Source: an uncultured Methylophilus sp.
GTDB lineage: Bacteria; Pseudomonadota; Gammaproteobacteria; Burkholderiales; Methylophilaceae
Length of the DNA stretch: 29,607 bases
Assembly (NCBI GenBank): GCA_936943315.1
Contig: CAKZJM010000218.1
Span: 1-29,607, forward strand
Direction of reading: 5' to 3'
In this document: one piece after another, positions 1 through 8,235 of the stretch
Numbering within the stretch: position 1 is the stretch's first letter
Layout: each line of letters starts with the position of its first letter
Notes under the pieces: generated by a model
Databases searched by the model: none
The model's input: only the letters and a program-made list of their open reading frames with translations
Told to the model about the DNA's origin: nothing
Translations under genes and position numbers: made by a program

Positions 1-532
1 GGATAGCCGCATCCGTATTGCAGAATGTGGCTTGATGGAAGGGTTTACCGTACAGGGCGCGCGTTTGTGGGGGAAAACCCATATTGGTGTACGCTGCCTG
101 CAGTCAGAAAGCAAACCCTGGACACTCTACGTGCAAGCAGATGTGCAGGTGTGGGGTGAATACGCTGTGACCGGGTTGCCTGTCAGCCAGGGCTCTCCGG
201 TACAGGTGACAGATGTGGTGATGCAGTCTGGCGATTTAAGTAAATTGCCAGCCGGCATTATTACCGACATGAATATGCTGGCAGGTAAACAGGCTGCCTT
301 GAATTTACCGCTGGGCACGGTGTTAAGGCCAGAGCTGCTCAAGGCGGTACCTGTGATCATGCAAGGGCAAACCGTACAGTTAAATAGCCGTGGCGATGGT
401 TTTGTCATCACCGCCGATGGTACCGCTATGCAAACTGCCAATGTCGGCCAGGTGGTCGATGTGAAAGTGAGCAGTGGCCAGATTGTGAAAGGTGTTGCCC
501 AATCTACAGGTAAGGTAGACGTACGTTTTTAG
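1..532 (+). CDS. flgA: Flagellar P-ring assembly chaperone FlgA, 5' truncated by window
   Basis: FlgA is a periplasmic chaperone needed to assemble the P-ring (FlgI) around the flagellar rod. The reading frame is open from base 2, so the true start and signal peptide lie before the window and about 177 residues are visible. The visible part has the usual FlgA C-terminal features: an R-I-x-E-C-G segment near the window start, a V-R-C-L segment about 25 residues later, a SAF-like region (GLPVSQGSPVQVTDV), and a closing region rich in GQxVxL, TADGTAMQ and GQVVDVKVSSGQIVKG. The two cysteines probably form the conserved disulfide. It ends with TAG at 530-532. The downstream gene is flgM, the usual flgA-flgM-flgN order in beta- and gammaproteobacteria. 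The assignment is secure; only the N-terminus is unseen. Confidence 0.93.
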   Translation, partial: DSRIRIAECGLMEGFTVQGARLWGKTHIGVRCLQSESKPWTLYVQADVQVWGEYAVTGLPVSQGSPVQVTDVVMQSGDLSKLPAGIITDMNMLAGKQAALNLPLGTVLRPELLKAVPVIMQGQTVQLNSRGDGFVITADGTAMQTANVGQVVDVKVSSGQIVKGVAQSTGKVDVRF

Positions 533-605
533 TGAGATGGGCAACGTCAGTTAAACGAAAAATGTCTGAAAATTATAAACATACGATAAAAAGTATATTA
601 AGCAC

Positions 606-632
606 TAAAGTTCGCTTAAACTATGCCGATAG
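606..632 (+). promoter_or_regulatory. Sigma-28 (FliA) promoter of flgM
   Basis: TAAAGTTC at 606-613, an 11-base spacer, and GCCGATAG at 625-632. The FliA consensus is TAAAGTTT-N11-GCCGATAA, so 14 of 16 positions match with exact spacing. It lies 68 bases before the flgM start, in the right orientation, and drives the anti-sigma gene of the same sigma factor, the known feedback arrangement. Seen directly; activity is inferred. Confidence 0.9.
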
Positions 633-699
633 TACTGTTAACGAATGAGGGTAAAGCAGTAGAAGCCCTGAATTATTCAAATATCAGAAGAGGTACGGC

Positions 700-1026
700 A
701 TGAACATTTCAGACTCTATTAAAAAAATGGGTGTTGGCGTAGACAAGCCAACATTAGATAAAGGCGCTGCAAGCAAGTCCAGTGACAAGGCGGCGAGTAC
801 GCCTACCGCGAAAGCTAGTTCCGACAATGTCACTTTGTCATCTGCTTCTGTGCAGTTGCAATCGCTGGAAAGCGGATTGGCAGCAGGCGAAGTGTTTGAC
901 GCCAACAAGGTAGAAGAAATCAAGGCCGCCATTGCACGTGGTGATTTCTCGGTAGATACTGCCAAAGTGGCTGATGGCTTGTTGCAAAGTGTTAAAGATT
1001 TGATACAACCAACTAATAAAGGGTGA
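700..1026 (+). CDS. flgM: Anti-sigma-28 factor FlgM
   Basis: FlgM binds and inhibits sigma-28 (FliA) until the hook-basal body is complete, then is exported through the flagellar secretion system, which releases late flagellar transcription. The protein has 108 residues, normal for the family. The first half is low-complexity, rich in Ser, Ala and Lys (about residues 18-45), consistent with the disordered export region. The second half, from SDNVTLSS to the end, carries the helical sigma-binding segment (DANKVEEIKAAIARGDFSVD). An AGAAGAGG ribosome site at 686-693 precedes the ATG at 700. It is preceded by its own FliA promoter and followed five bases later by flgN, so the two are probably co-transcribed. 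Confidence 0.93.
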   Translation: MNISDSIKKMGVGVDKPTLDKGAASKSSDKAASTPTAKASSDNVTLSSASVQLQSLESGLAAGEVFDANKVEEIKAAIARGDFSVDTAKVADGLLQSVKDLIQPTNKG

Positions 1027-1031
1027 CCATA

Positions 1032-1508
1032 ATGACTTCTGCAAATCAAGTCTCTTCTCAAGTGAGTTTTGAGAAAGACGCCGCACTGGTGGCAGCGCTT
1101 TTGCACGATTTGCAGTCTGAGCAGTCTGCCCTGGTCTCTGCCGACCTCGATACGATAGAGCGTATGGTAGACAAACGCGTTGAACTGCTGCAAGCCTTGG
1201 GCGCGGCAGCCAACGCCCGCTATGAAGCCCTTGCCGCTGCTGGTTTTGAGCCTAACGAGCAAGGCATGTCGGCCTGGTTAAAAAAACAATCCAGCCCGTT
1301 GCTTGACGAGGCTTGGGTCAGCTTTCAAGAGCAGTTGGTTCAAGCCAAAGAATTGAATCGCCTGAACGGCATTTTGATTAACAAGAATTTTATGCGCAAC
1401 CAGGAAAAACTGGATGCCTTAAATGGTAAAAGTTCTGCACCGCAGTTTTATGGCAAAAATGGCCATGCGCACAGAGCCAATAGTACCCGTAGCAGCTATT
1501 CAGTGTAA
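1032..1508 (+). CDS. flgN: Flagellar secretion chaperone FlgN
   Basis: FlgN is the cytosolic chaperone for the hook-filament junction proteins FlgK and FlgL. The 158-residue product is mostly helical and rich in Ala, Glu, Gln and Leu, with a LLHDLQSEQSALVSADLDTIE segment (about residues 24-44) typical of the FlgN family. The C-terminal tail (after about residue 130) is polar and probably disordered, fitting the FlgK/FlgL-binding end. I place the start at the ATG at 1032 because a GGGTG ribosome site (1021-1025) overlaps the flgM stop at a good distance. A GTG at 1023 in the same frame would overlap flgM and lacks its own site. The gene is followed by a strong terminator. Confidence 0.9.
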   Translation: MTSANQVSSQVSFEKDAALVAALLHDLQSEQSALVSADLDTIERMVDKRVELLQALGAAANARYEALAAAGFEPNEQGMSAWLKKQSSPLLDEAWVSFQEQLVQAKELNRLNGILINKNFMRNQEKLDALNGKSSAPQFYGKNGHAHRANSTRSSYSV

Positions 1509-1524
1509 TCACTAAACACTCAAA

Positions 1525-1559
1525 CAAAACAGCCGAAGAATCATTCTTCGGCTGTTTTG
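1525..1559. terminator. Terminator between convergent flgN and uup
   Basis: A perfect 16-base-pair stem (1525-1540 with 1544-1559) closes a 3-base TCA loop. The outer pairs are A/T runs (AAAAC and GTTTT), so on either strand the hairpin ends in a short T-rich run. It sits 17 bases after the flgN stop and 78 bases beyond the uup stop on the opposite strand, so it can serve both convergent genes. Confidence 0.85.
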
Positions 1560-1596
1560 CTTTGTAGTGGAGCAAATCAAGCGGCCTGGTAGATGA

Positions 1597-1639
1597 AGTG
1601 ACTTAGTAGTTAAAGTGATTTAGTAGGTCAAATGGCTTA
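1597..1639. repeat. Short degenerate tandem repeat
   Basis: About 2.5 copies of a 16-base unit: AAGTGACTTAGTAGTT, AAGTGATTTAGTAGGTC, then AAATGGCTTAGGTC, which runs into the uup stop codon. The copies lie between the flgN terminator and the end of uup. No function can be assigned; it may be local slippage. Confidence 0.55.
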
Positions 1640-3544
1640 GGTCAAACTCTCGAGAGCTTCCCACCGGGCGAGCTTTTCTAATATCAGCGTTTCAATTGCA
1701 TCCAGCCTGTTTTGCAATTGCTTCACTTGCTCAGGTGCTTGTTTGAAAATGTCGCCTTGGGCAAATTGGGTCTGGATATCGGATTGTTCTTGTTCCAATT
1801 GCTCAATTTCTGCCGGGAGTGATTCCAGTTCACGCTGCTCCTTAAAGCTCAACGTTTTTCTGGGCGTTGATGCCGGTGTCGGCGTGCTTGGCGCCGCAAC
1901 TGCAACAGCTGGTTTTTGCGGAGCAGCGGGTTTGGTCATGCGGTCCTGGGTGAATCTTAGCCAGTCATCGTATCCACCACCAAATTCGGTTAACTTGCCT
2001 TCGCCCTCAAAAGCAATCACTTGCGTGACCGTGTTTTCCAGAAAAGCCCGGTCATGGCTGACGAGAAAAAGGGTGCCCGTATAGTCCTGTAATAGCGTCT
2101 CCAATAACTCCAGGGTATCAATATCCAGGTCATTGGTCGGTTCATCCAGCACAAGTACATTGGCGGGGCGCGCAAACAGGCGCGCTAACAGTAAACGATT
2201 GCGCTCGCCACCAGAAAGTGACTTTACTGGTGAGCGTGAGCGTTGTGGCGGAAAGAGAAAGTCTTCCAGGTAACTGATCACATGTTTTCGTTCATTGCCA
2301 ATCTCAACAAAGTCAGAGCCTGGGCTGATGGTATCGGCTAAGGTTACCTCTTCATCTAACTGCTCACGCATCTGGTCAAAATAAGCCACGTTGACTTTTG
2401 TGCCGCGCTGAATGTTGCCGCGATCTGGCTCAATATCCCCTAAAATCAGTTTTAACAGCGTGGATTTTCCAATGCCGTTGGGCCCTAACAAACCAATTTT
2501 ATCGCCACGTAAAATACGCGTGCTGAAGCCTTTGATGAGCGTTTTGTCACCATAAGACTTATAGACCTGGTCGAGCTCTGCAACCAGTTTTCCACTGCGT
2601 TCACCAGCATCCAGATTGAGTTTGACATCGCCCTGGCGCTCACGTCTGGCGGCACGGTCTAAACGGAGTGCTTCTAATCTTCGCACGCGCCCTTCATTAC
2701 GTGTACGGCGTGCTTTAATCCCTTGGCGGATCCAGGCTTCTTCCTGAGCCAAAAATTTATCGAATTTTGCCGCATGGGTTTCTTCAACGGCGAGTAACTC
2801 TTCTTTTTTGATTTGATATTGTGAAAAGTTACCCACAAAGTCTGTCAGATTACCGCGGTCAAGTTCGGTAATGCGGGTGGCCAGCTTGTCTAAAAAACGG
2901 CGGTCATGGGTAATAAACAACACACTGCCATTAAAGCCCAATAACAGATCTTCGAGCCACTCGATGGCTTCTAGGTCAAGGTGGTTAGTGGGTTCGTCCA
3001 GTAACAATACTTCAGGTTCTGCCCCCAGAGCACGCCCAAGTGCAACACGTTTACGCCACCCGCCTGAGAGTGTGGATATCATGACATCTGCATCCAGCTT
3101 CAGGCGGCTCAGTACGGTTTCCACCCGTGTTTGCGCTACCCAGCCATTTTGCGCGTCCATTTCATGCTGCAATGCCTGCATGCGTTCCATCAAGGCCTCA
3201 ATATTGGCATCCGGCATGCTCATCTCATGGGTGACCTGATGGTAGTCAATCATGGTTTGTTGCAAGCTGCCTAGTCCTTCTGCAACGGCTTCAAATACGG
3301 AGTGAGTGTCATCAAGATCAGGTTCTTGCGGTACATAAACAATGCGTACGCTGGGCGCCCGCCATACGGTGCCTTCATCCAGTTTGATCGTACCAGCAAT
3401 GGCTTTGAGTAAACTGGATTTACCGGCACCATTGCGGCCAATCAAACCAACGCGTTCACCTGGATCTAACTGAAATGAGGCTTGGGCAAGCAAAGCATGA
3501 TGACCAAATGCCAGGCTAGCATTATCAAGCGTAATGTGAGGCAT
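1637..3544 (-). CDS. uup: ABC-F family ATPase Uup
   Basis: Uup is a soluble ABC-F protein with two ATP-binding cassettes and no membrane domain. The family acts on ribosomes, and Uup is also linked to precise excision of transposons. Cassette 1 has Walker A GRNGAGKSS (36-44), signature LSGGW (159-163) and Walker B LLLDEPTNHLD (180-190). The linker contains WIRQGIKARRTRNEGRV (271-287), typical of the Uup subgroup. Cassette 2 has GPNGIGKST (354-362), LSGGE (443-447) and VLDEPTNDLD (465-474). After a Pro/Ala-rich hinge (539-562) comes a coiled-coil C-terminal domain (about 566-630), another Uup trait. The length of 635 residues equals that of the E. coli protein. It lies 85 bases downstream of the polysaccharide genes and is probably not functionally tied to them. 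Confidence 0.93.
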   Translation of the reverse strand: MPHITLDNASLAFGHHALLAQASFQLDPGERVGLIGRNGAGKSSLLKAIAGTIKLDEGTVWRAPSVRIVYVPQEPDLDDTHSVFEAVAEGLGSLQQTMIDYHQVTHEMSMPDANIEALMERMQALQHEMDAQNGWVAQTRVETVLSRLKLDADVMISTLSGGWRKRVALGRALGAEPEVLLLDEPTNHLDLEAIEWLEDLLLGFNGSVLFITHDRRFLDKLATRITELDRGNLTDFVGNFSQYQIKKEELLAVEETHAAKFDKFLAQEEAWIRQGIKARRTRNEGRVRRLEALRLDRAARRERQGDVKLNLDAGERSGKLVAELDQVYKSYGDKTLIKGFSTRILRGDKIGLLGPNGIGKSTLLKLILGDIEPDRGNIQRGTKVNVAYFDQMREQLDEEVTLADTISPGSDFVEIGNERKHVISYLEDFLFPPQRSRSPVKSLSGGERNRLLLARLFARPANVLVLDEPTNDLDIDTLELLETLLQDYTGTLFLVSHDRAFLENTVTQVIAFEGEGKLTEFGGGYDDWLRFTQDRMTKPAAPQKPAVAVAAPSTPTPASTPRKTLSFKEQRELESLPAEIEQLEQEQSDIQTQFAQGDIFKQAPEQVKQLQNRLDAIETLILEKLARWEALESLT

Positions 3545-3629
3545 AAAGAGAAATACAGCAGTGCTTATTAAATAGGGTCTACATTGTAAACGACATCAAT
3601 AAGCTTAATACCTAAAGATGAAGAATATA

Positions 3630-5549
3630 TCAGTGTATGTGGGATGAAGGCGAGGGCAGGGCGTCCAGCGACAGCAAACCACCGCGCAAGGAAACATCAG
3701 GCGCCGGGCGGGTATCAGGCTGGTATTCTTCTACCCAGCGTCGCAAGTCATGCTTAATTTGCGCTTCTTGAAGATGCGGAATATTCGTCAGCCATTCCAA
3801 AAGATTGCTTAACCACACGGTATCGGCACTACGCGCTTGCGCAATACGCAGTTTTTCATGGCTGGTCGGCAGCGTGTTTTCGTCATCCGCCAGCAGTTCT
3901 TCATACAGCTTTTCCCCCGGGCGCAAGCCTGTAAACTCAATGCGGATGTCTTGTTCTTGCAAACCAGATAGCTTAATCATGTCACGGGCCAGGTCAATAA
4001 TCTTGACCGGTGTGCCCATGTCCAGCACAAACACGTCACCGCCATTGCCCATGGTGGCCGCCTGCAAGACCAACTGCGCTGCTTCTGGGATGGACATAAA
4101 GTAACGCGTGATGTCTGGATGCGTGATGGTAATCGGGCCACCATGCGCAATCTGCTCACGGAATTTTGGAATCACACTGCCGCTGCTACCAAGCACATTG
4201 CCAAAACGAACGGTGATAAACCGCGTATGCGCATTGTCTTTGTGCTGTAAGCCCTGGCAAATCAACTCCGCCAGACGTTTGCTGGCGCCCATGACATTAG
4301 TCGGATTCACCGCTTTATCCGTAGAGACCAGTACGAACGTTGGCACGCCAGCCGCCTGGCAAGCCGCTGCGATCTGATAAGTGCCATACGCATTATTCTG
4401 CAAGGCCTCCACCACATTAAAATGCTCCATCATAGGCACATGTTTGTAAGCCCCCGCATGCAACACTACATCCGGTTGGTGACTTTGCAAAATACGCTGG
4501 ATACGCGTCTGGTTTTTCACATCCGCCACCAGGTAAATCAGCTCAGTCTCAGTCGCCCATTGGTTAAACTCTTGCTGCAAGGTATAAAGCGCATATTCCG
4601 AGATGTCCAGGCAAATCAATTGCGTTGGGTGAAAACTCAAAATCTGGCGGCAAAGCTCTGAACCAATCGAACCGGCTGCGCCCGAAACCAGCACCACCTT
4701 ATTGGCCAGCATACTGCTCAAGCCCTGTGTATCTAATTGCACCACATCACGACCCAGCAAATCTTCCACATCAATCTTGCGGATCTGCGACAAGCTTACA
4801 CGGCCACTGATCAAATCAGACATGGCAGGTAGAGTCAACACTTCCATATCATCCACTTTGCGTGCTGCTTCAACCGCTAGTCTGCGTTTCTCATGACGGC
4901 TGCCTGGCATCGCTATCATGCAATGCTGGCTGCCATAACGCGCCGCAATCTGGGGGATATCATGCAAACCACCTTCAACCTTGGTGTGCATGATCTCACG
5001 GCCAACCAGCTTGTCGCTAGGGTCTATCATGGCGACCACACGCCATTCCGGATTTTTGCTCAACTCTTTAATCAGGTTAAAAGAAGCATCTTCTACCCCA
5101 ATCACAATCACAGGTTTACCTTGCAAGGCAATGCTATTAAATAATCGGCGTTCTTTCCACGCACGATAAAAAAATCGACTGCCCCCCATCGTCAATATCA
5201 ACAACATGGGGTTCATGATCAACACGGAACGTGGGATGATAATAGACGGATGCACCAACAAAGCATACGCCGCGCTGAGCAATGCTGCGAAACCAACCGC
5301 TCGCATAATGCGCTTCAGGTCTGGCAAACTGGCAAAGCGCCACATGCCTTTGTATAAACCAAATGTATAAAAACTGATGGCGTGAAATATAAAAATGACA
5401 GGCAGAGTCTGCCAGATGTAGTAGGCAAAATCTGTGGGGATATGGAAGTTAAAACGTAGCGCAAATGCCATCCACCAGGCAGCTATGACGACAATTGCGT
5501 CATGAACAAAAGCAAACACAGATAAAAGCCGGGCTGGGAGCTTAAGCAT
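3630..5549 (-). CDS. Membrane-bound UDP-HexNAc 4,6-dehydratase (WbpM/FlaA1 family)
   Basis: Enzymes of this family convert UDP-GlcNAc to UDP-4-keto-6-deoxy-HexNAc, the precursor of QuiNAc, FucNAc or bacillosamine. The 639-residue length and layout match WbpM: about four transmembrane helices in residues 1-125, a CoA-binding-like linker domain (about 140-270), then an NAD(P)-binding SDR domain with GAAGSIG (290-296), VADVKN (341-346) and STDKAVNPTNVMGASKR. In the last motif methionine (420) replaces the usual SDR tyrosine before the lysine (424), the known peculiarity of this family. It follows the phosphoglycosyltransferase gene by 17 bases and is the last gene of the polysaccharide cluster. 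Together with the 4-reductase and the phosphoglycosyltransferase it suggests QuiNAc production. Substrate is inferred from family and context. Confidence 0.9.
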   Translation of the reverse strand: MLKLPARLLSVFAFVHDAIVVIAAWWMAFALRFNFHIPTDFAYYIWQTLPVIFIFHAISFYTFGLYKGMWRFASLPDLKRIMRAVGFAALLSAAYALLVHPSIIIPRSVLIMNPMLLILTMGGSRFFYRAWKERRLFNSIALQGKPVIVIGVEDASFNLIKELSKNPEWRVVAMIDPSDKLVGREIMHTKVEGGLHDIPQIAARYGSQHCMIAMPGSRHEKRRLAVEAARKVDDMEVLTLPAMSDLISGRVSLSQIRKIDVEDLLGRDVVQLDTQGLSSMLANKVVLVSGAAGSIGSELCRQILSFHPTQLICLDISEYALYTLQQEFNQWATETELIYLVADVKNQTRIQRILQSHQPDVVLHAGAYKHVPMMEHFNVVEALQNNAYGTYQIAAACQAAGVPTFVLVSTDKAVNPTNVMGASKRLAELICQGLQHKDNAHTRFITVRFGNVLGSSGSVIPKFREQIAHGGPITITHPDITRYFMSIPEAAQLVLQAATMGNGGDVFVLDMGTPVKIIDLARDMIKLSGLQEQDIRIEFTGLRPGEKLYEELLADDENTLPTSHEKLRIAQARSADTVWLSNLLEWLTNIPHLQEAQIKHDLRRWVEEYQPDTRPAPDVSLRGGLLSLDALPSPSSHIH

Positions 5550-5566
5550 AATGGACAGCCAAAGAG

Positions 5567-6142
5567 TTAATGCGTGATGTTATCACGTCTCAATACCTTG
5601 ACCACAGTCAAGAGAATAATCTTCATATCCAGCCAAAGAGATTGATGATTAAGATAATATGCATCCAGGGTAACCTTTTGCGGGATAGGAATCTCGTCAC
5701 GCCCATTAATTTGCGCCCAACCGGTAATGCCTGGTTTCAAAGTATGCACGCCATACTCAGTACGAAAAGCAATCAAATCCTCCTGATTAAACAACGCCGG
5801 GCGAGGGCCTACGATAGACATATCCCCTTTTAAAACACTCCATAATTGCGGTAACTCATCAAGACTCGTTTTTCGAATAAAACTACCTATCGGTGTGAGA
5901 TAGCTCACGGCATCACTTTGCTGGTTCATCAAATGCGTAGCAATTTGTGGAGTGCCTAAACGCATGGATCGAAATTTCGGCATCATGAATAACTGGTTTT
6001 GTTTTCCAACGCGTTGGCTCCAGTACAAGGCTGGCCCTCTAGAAGTTAGCTTGACCAATAAGTATGTCATCAAAATCAATGGACTCAGTACGATCAGACC
6101 CATTACCGTGAGCAAAATATCTAGAATTCGTTTAAATAACAT
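5567..6142 (-). CDS. Initiating phosphoglycosyltransferase, small monotopic PglC/WreU type
   Basis: These enzymes move a sugar-1-phosphate from UDP-sugar to undecaprenyl phosphate, starting a glycan on the inner membrane. From the ATG at 6142 the product has 191 residues, the size of the catalytic-domain-only PglC class, unlike the longer WbaP/WcaJ proteins. It starts with FKRILD and a re-entrant hydrophobic helix (about 6-30), followed by the catalytic Asp-Glu pair in SLDELPQLW, GDMSIVGPRP, and PGITGWAQINGRDE. The frame is open back to a TTG at 6175, but family proteins begin at the FKR helix, and the ATG gives only an 11-base overlap with the upstream reductase gene. Neighbours point to UDP-QuiNAc as donor, which is inference; UDP-GlcNAc or a bacillosamine-type sugar remain possible. 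Confidence 0.9.
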   Translation of the reverse strand: MLFKRILDILLTVMGLIVLSPLILMTYLLVKLTSRGPALYWSQRVGKQNQLFMMPKFRSMRLGTPQIATHLMNQQSDAVSYLTPIGSFIRKTSLDELPQLWSVLKGDMSIVGPRPALFNQEDLIAFRTEYGVHTLKPGITGWAQINGRDEIPIPQKVTLDAYYLNHQSLWLDMKIILLTVVKVLRRDNITH

Positions 6143-7028
6143 ATTCGGCAACCGTACGTTGAATCCCTTCTTCAAAACTAATCACTGGTCTCCAGCCAAG
6201 AAGTTCTTTTGCCTTTGTGATATCTACTTGCAGGTTACCTAACAAGCGTTCATTCAAGGCATGTTTCCCAACCATATCAAAAGTGATAGATAAAAGCTGT
6301 GCTGGAATAGGAAGTTGGCATGGTTTACGCCTCAAGGATATTCTAATAGTGTTAATTAGCTCACTAGTAGACACATCGTGGTCATCTGAAATTAAAAAAG
6401 TTTGGTTGGCTGCTTGTGGATGATGACAACATAACTCAATAAAACTATTTAAGTTTTCTAAACTGATCAAGCTGCGTTTATTGTGCACCCTTCCAAAAGG
6501 AAGTGGAATCGGTTTCCTGCACAGTTGAATCAGTGACTTGAAATTAGCTTTGACACCAGGTCCGTAAATAAGAGGAGGGCGGATAATAACTAACTCCATT
6601 TGATTGGCAGCGCAAAAATCTTTTAATAAAATTTCTGCCTCTAATTTTGTTTGACCATATGAATCCTCAGGAGATGGTGTATTTTGTTCTGTAAATCTTT
6701 GCAGTGTCTCCTCGCCATTCACCTTGACGGAGCTCAAAAAAATAAATCTTTTAACTCCCCATAGTTTTGCTAGTGCTGCAACCTTTAGCGTATAGTCTAC
6801 GTTAACCTTCCAATAAGCAGAATAAATATCATCGGCAGTTTCATGCATGACATGGGCTCGACCAGCCAAATGGATAACACAGTCTACTGGCATTCCTTTT
6901 TCGATCGCAATAATGCTATTTGTGACAGTGTTTCGATGTAGGGATAGTGCTGTATGGTTTGAATCAATAAGGTACTTAATTAAATAACGGCCAACAAAGC
7001 CACTGGCCCCAGTGACATATATATTCAT
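6132..7028 (-). CDS. NAD(P)-dependent 4-ketosugar reductase/epimerase (WbpV/WreQ-like, probable UDP-QuiNAc synthesis)
   Basis: An extended-SDR sugar-nucleotide enzyme of 298 residues. It has the nucleotide-binding GASGFVG (7-13), an active-site serine in LSSVKVNG (about 100) and the catalytic Tyr-Lys pair in SYGQTK (Y124, K128). The RVHNKRSLISLENL segment and overall pattern resemble WbpV/WreQ-type 4-reductases, which turn UDP-4-keto-6-deoxy-GlcNAc into UDP-QuiNAc. Adjacent genes supply the dehydratase that makes the substrate and the phosphoglycosyltransferase that would use the product. The start overlaps the stop of the upstream GT4 gene in an ATGA, indicating translational coupling. An alternative is a UDP-hexose 4-epimerase; context favours the reductase. 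Confidence 0.75.
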   Translation of the reverse strand: MNIYVTGASGFVGRYLIKYLIDSNHTALSLHRNTVTNSIIAIEKGMPVDCVIHLAGRAHVMHETADDIYSAYWKVNVDYTLKVAALAKLWGVKRFIFLSSVKVNGEETLQRFTEQNTPSPEDSYGQTKLEAEILLKDFCAANQMELVIIRPPLIYGPGVKANFKSLIQLCRKPIPLPFGRVHNKRSLISLENLNSFIELCCHHPQAANQTFLISDDHDVSTSELINTIRISLRRKPCQLPIPAQLLSITFDMVGKHALNERLLGNLQVDITKAKELLGWRPVISFEEGIQRTVAEYVI

Positions 7029-8143
7029 AATAATACTCGATAAGCATCCGAGTATGCCTTTCCTAAAGCTATACCCGAGAATAACTCATCATATCTTTGA
7101 CGTGCCTGGATACCGAAAGTTGTTGAAGTTGAAACATCGGAAAGTTGATGAATCGCATCTGATAGTTGTGTGGGATTTTCAGGGGCAACAACAAATCCTG
7201 TTTGATGATGCAAATTAACAAATGAGGTTCCTGTTCCTATTTCGCAACTAATCATAGGCTTTCCGTACATCGATGCTTCAACTAGCACCATTCCATAAGC
7301 TTCAGAGCGTAGGTGAGATGGCAAAATTAATGCAGTACAAAGTTTAAGTAAGGCAACTTTCTCTTCATTCGTTATCGAACCAATAAAAAAAACATTCGAT
7401 AGTTGCAATTCTGCAGCCATTTGCTTTAATCGGGCTTCTTCAGGACCGCTGCCTGCAATTACAATCGCTTGACTTGTATTTTTTGCAGCCTCTAATAATG
7501 TGTGTAAGCCCTTGTAGTATCTCAAAACACCAACAAAAAGAAAAAAAGGCTTCGTTTTGTCAAAGTGAAATCTATGTAAAGACTCTATTGGGTTATCGAT
7601 CACAGGATAACTTGCTTGATCAATTCCAAGGGGAATGACTTTAATTTTATGCTCGAATTTTGTCTTGCTTAAAACCGGGCTGGTTTTCACATAATTTGGA
7701 CAATTTGCGACGATCAAATCAACGTTATCGAGAGTTTTATTCATCAAAGGAAGATAGATTTTTCCTAGTTGCTTTTGTCTGACTACGTCAGAAATATAAG
7801 TCAACAACCTTGGCTTACTCTTGTTTACAACTAAATTTAAAAGTTCTGCAAATGGCCATGGATGGAATAAATGAATCAAGTCTGCCGATGCAGAAAGCCT
7901 ATTGAATTCCATAAACGCTTTGATACCACCTATGTCACAAGATGCTGGAGCCATCCAGGATTTTTCCCGATAAATCGTTGCTTCCGGCGCTTGAATAAGT
8001 CTTGGCGTAGGTTTTTTGGATAAGGTAAATATTTCGTTTTGTATGTCAAATTTTTGAGTTGACAGACAAATTTGTCGAATCGCCTCTTGCAAACCGCCTG
8101 GTGGATCAGGAAAGTAAGTGCGGTAAACGTTTAATGTTTTCAT
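7025..8143 (-). CDS. Glycosyltransferase family 4
   Basis: A GT-B fold retaining glycosyltransferase of 372 residues. The N-terminal domain begins with a PPGGLQEAIRQI loop typical of the acceptor side. The C-terminal donor domain has FFLFVGVLRYYKGLHTLLEA, IVIAGSGPEE and the E-x7-E motif within SEAYGMVLVEASMYGKP, followed by a GTGTSFVN loop. No signal or membrane helices are seen, so it should act at the cytoplasmic face of the inner membrane. It is translationally coupled (ATGA overlap) to the reductase gene and 92 bases downstream of rmd. It may add an early residue, possibly D-rhamnose or mannose to the initiating QuiNAc, but donor and acceptor cannot be read from sequence. No obvious ribosome site precedes its ATG. 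Confidence 0.87.
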   Translation of the reverse strand: MKTLNVYRTYFPDPPGGLQEAIRQICLSTQKFDIQNEIFTLSKKPTPRLIQAPEATIYREKSWMAPASCDIGGIKAFMEFNRLSASADLIHLFHPWPFAELLNLVVNKSKPRLLTYISDVVRQKQLGKIYLPLMNKTLDNVDLIVANCPNYVKTSPVLSKTKFEHKIKVIPLGIDQASYPVIDNPIESLHRFHFDKTKPFFLFVGVLRYYKGLHTLLEAAKNTSQAIVIAGSGPEEARLKQMAAELQLSNVFFIGSITNEEKVALLKLCTALILPSHLRSEAYGMVLVEASMYGKPMISCEIGTGTSFVNLHHQTGFVVAPENPTQLSDAIHQLSDVSTSTTFGIQARQRYDELFSGIALGKAYSDAYRVLL

Positions 8144-8235
8144 TGATCAGGTTATCTGCATGCGTTGTGCATAGCTTAGGCTGAATGACTATGATTTTCG
8201 TTTTATTAAGTTTCGAGAGAATTAATATTTAACTA

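Noticed and set aside
684..1262. A 192-codon frame on the minus strand opposite flgM and flgN.
   Set aside because: It is antisense to two well-supported genes, has no recognisable domain, and arises from their codon bias.
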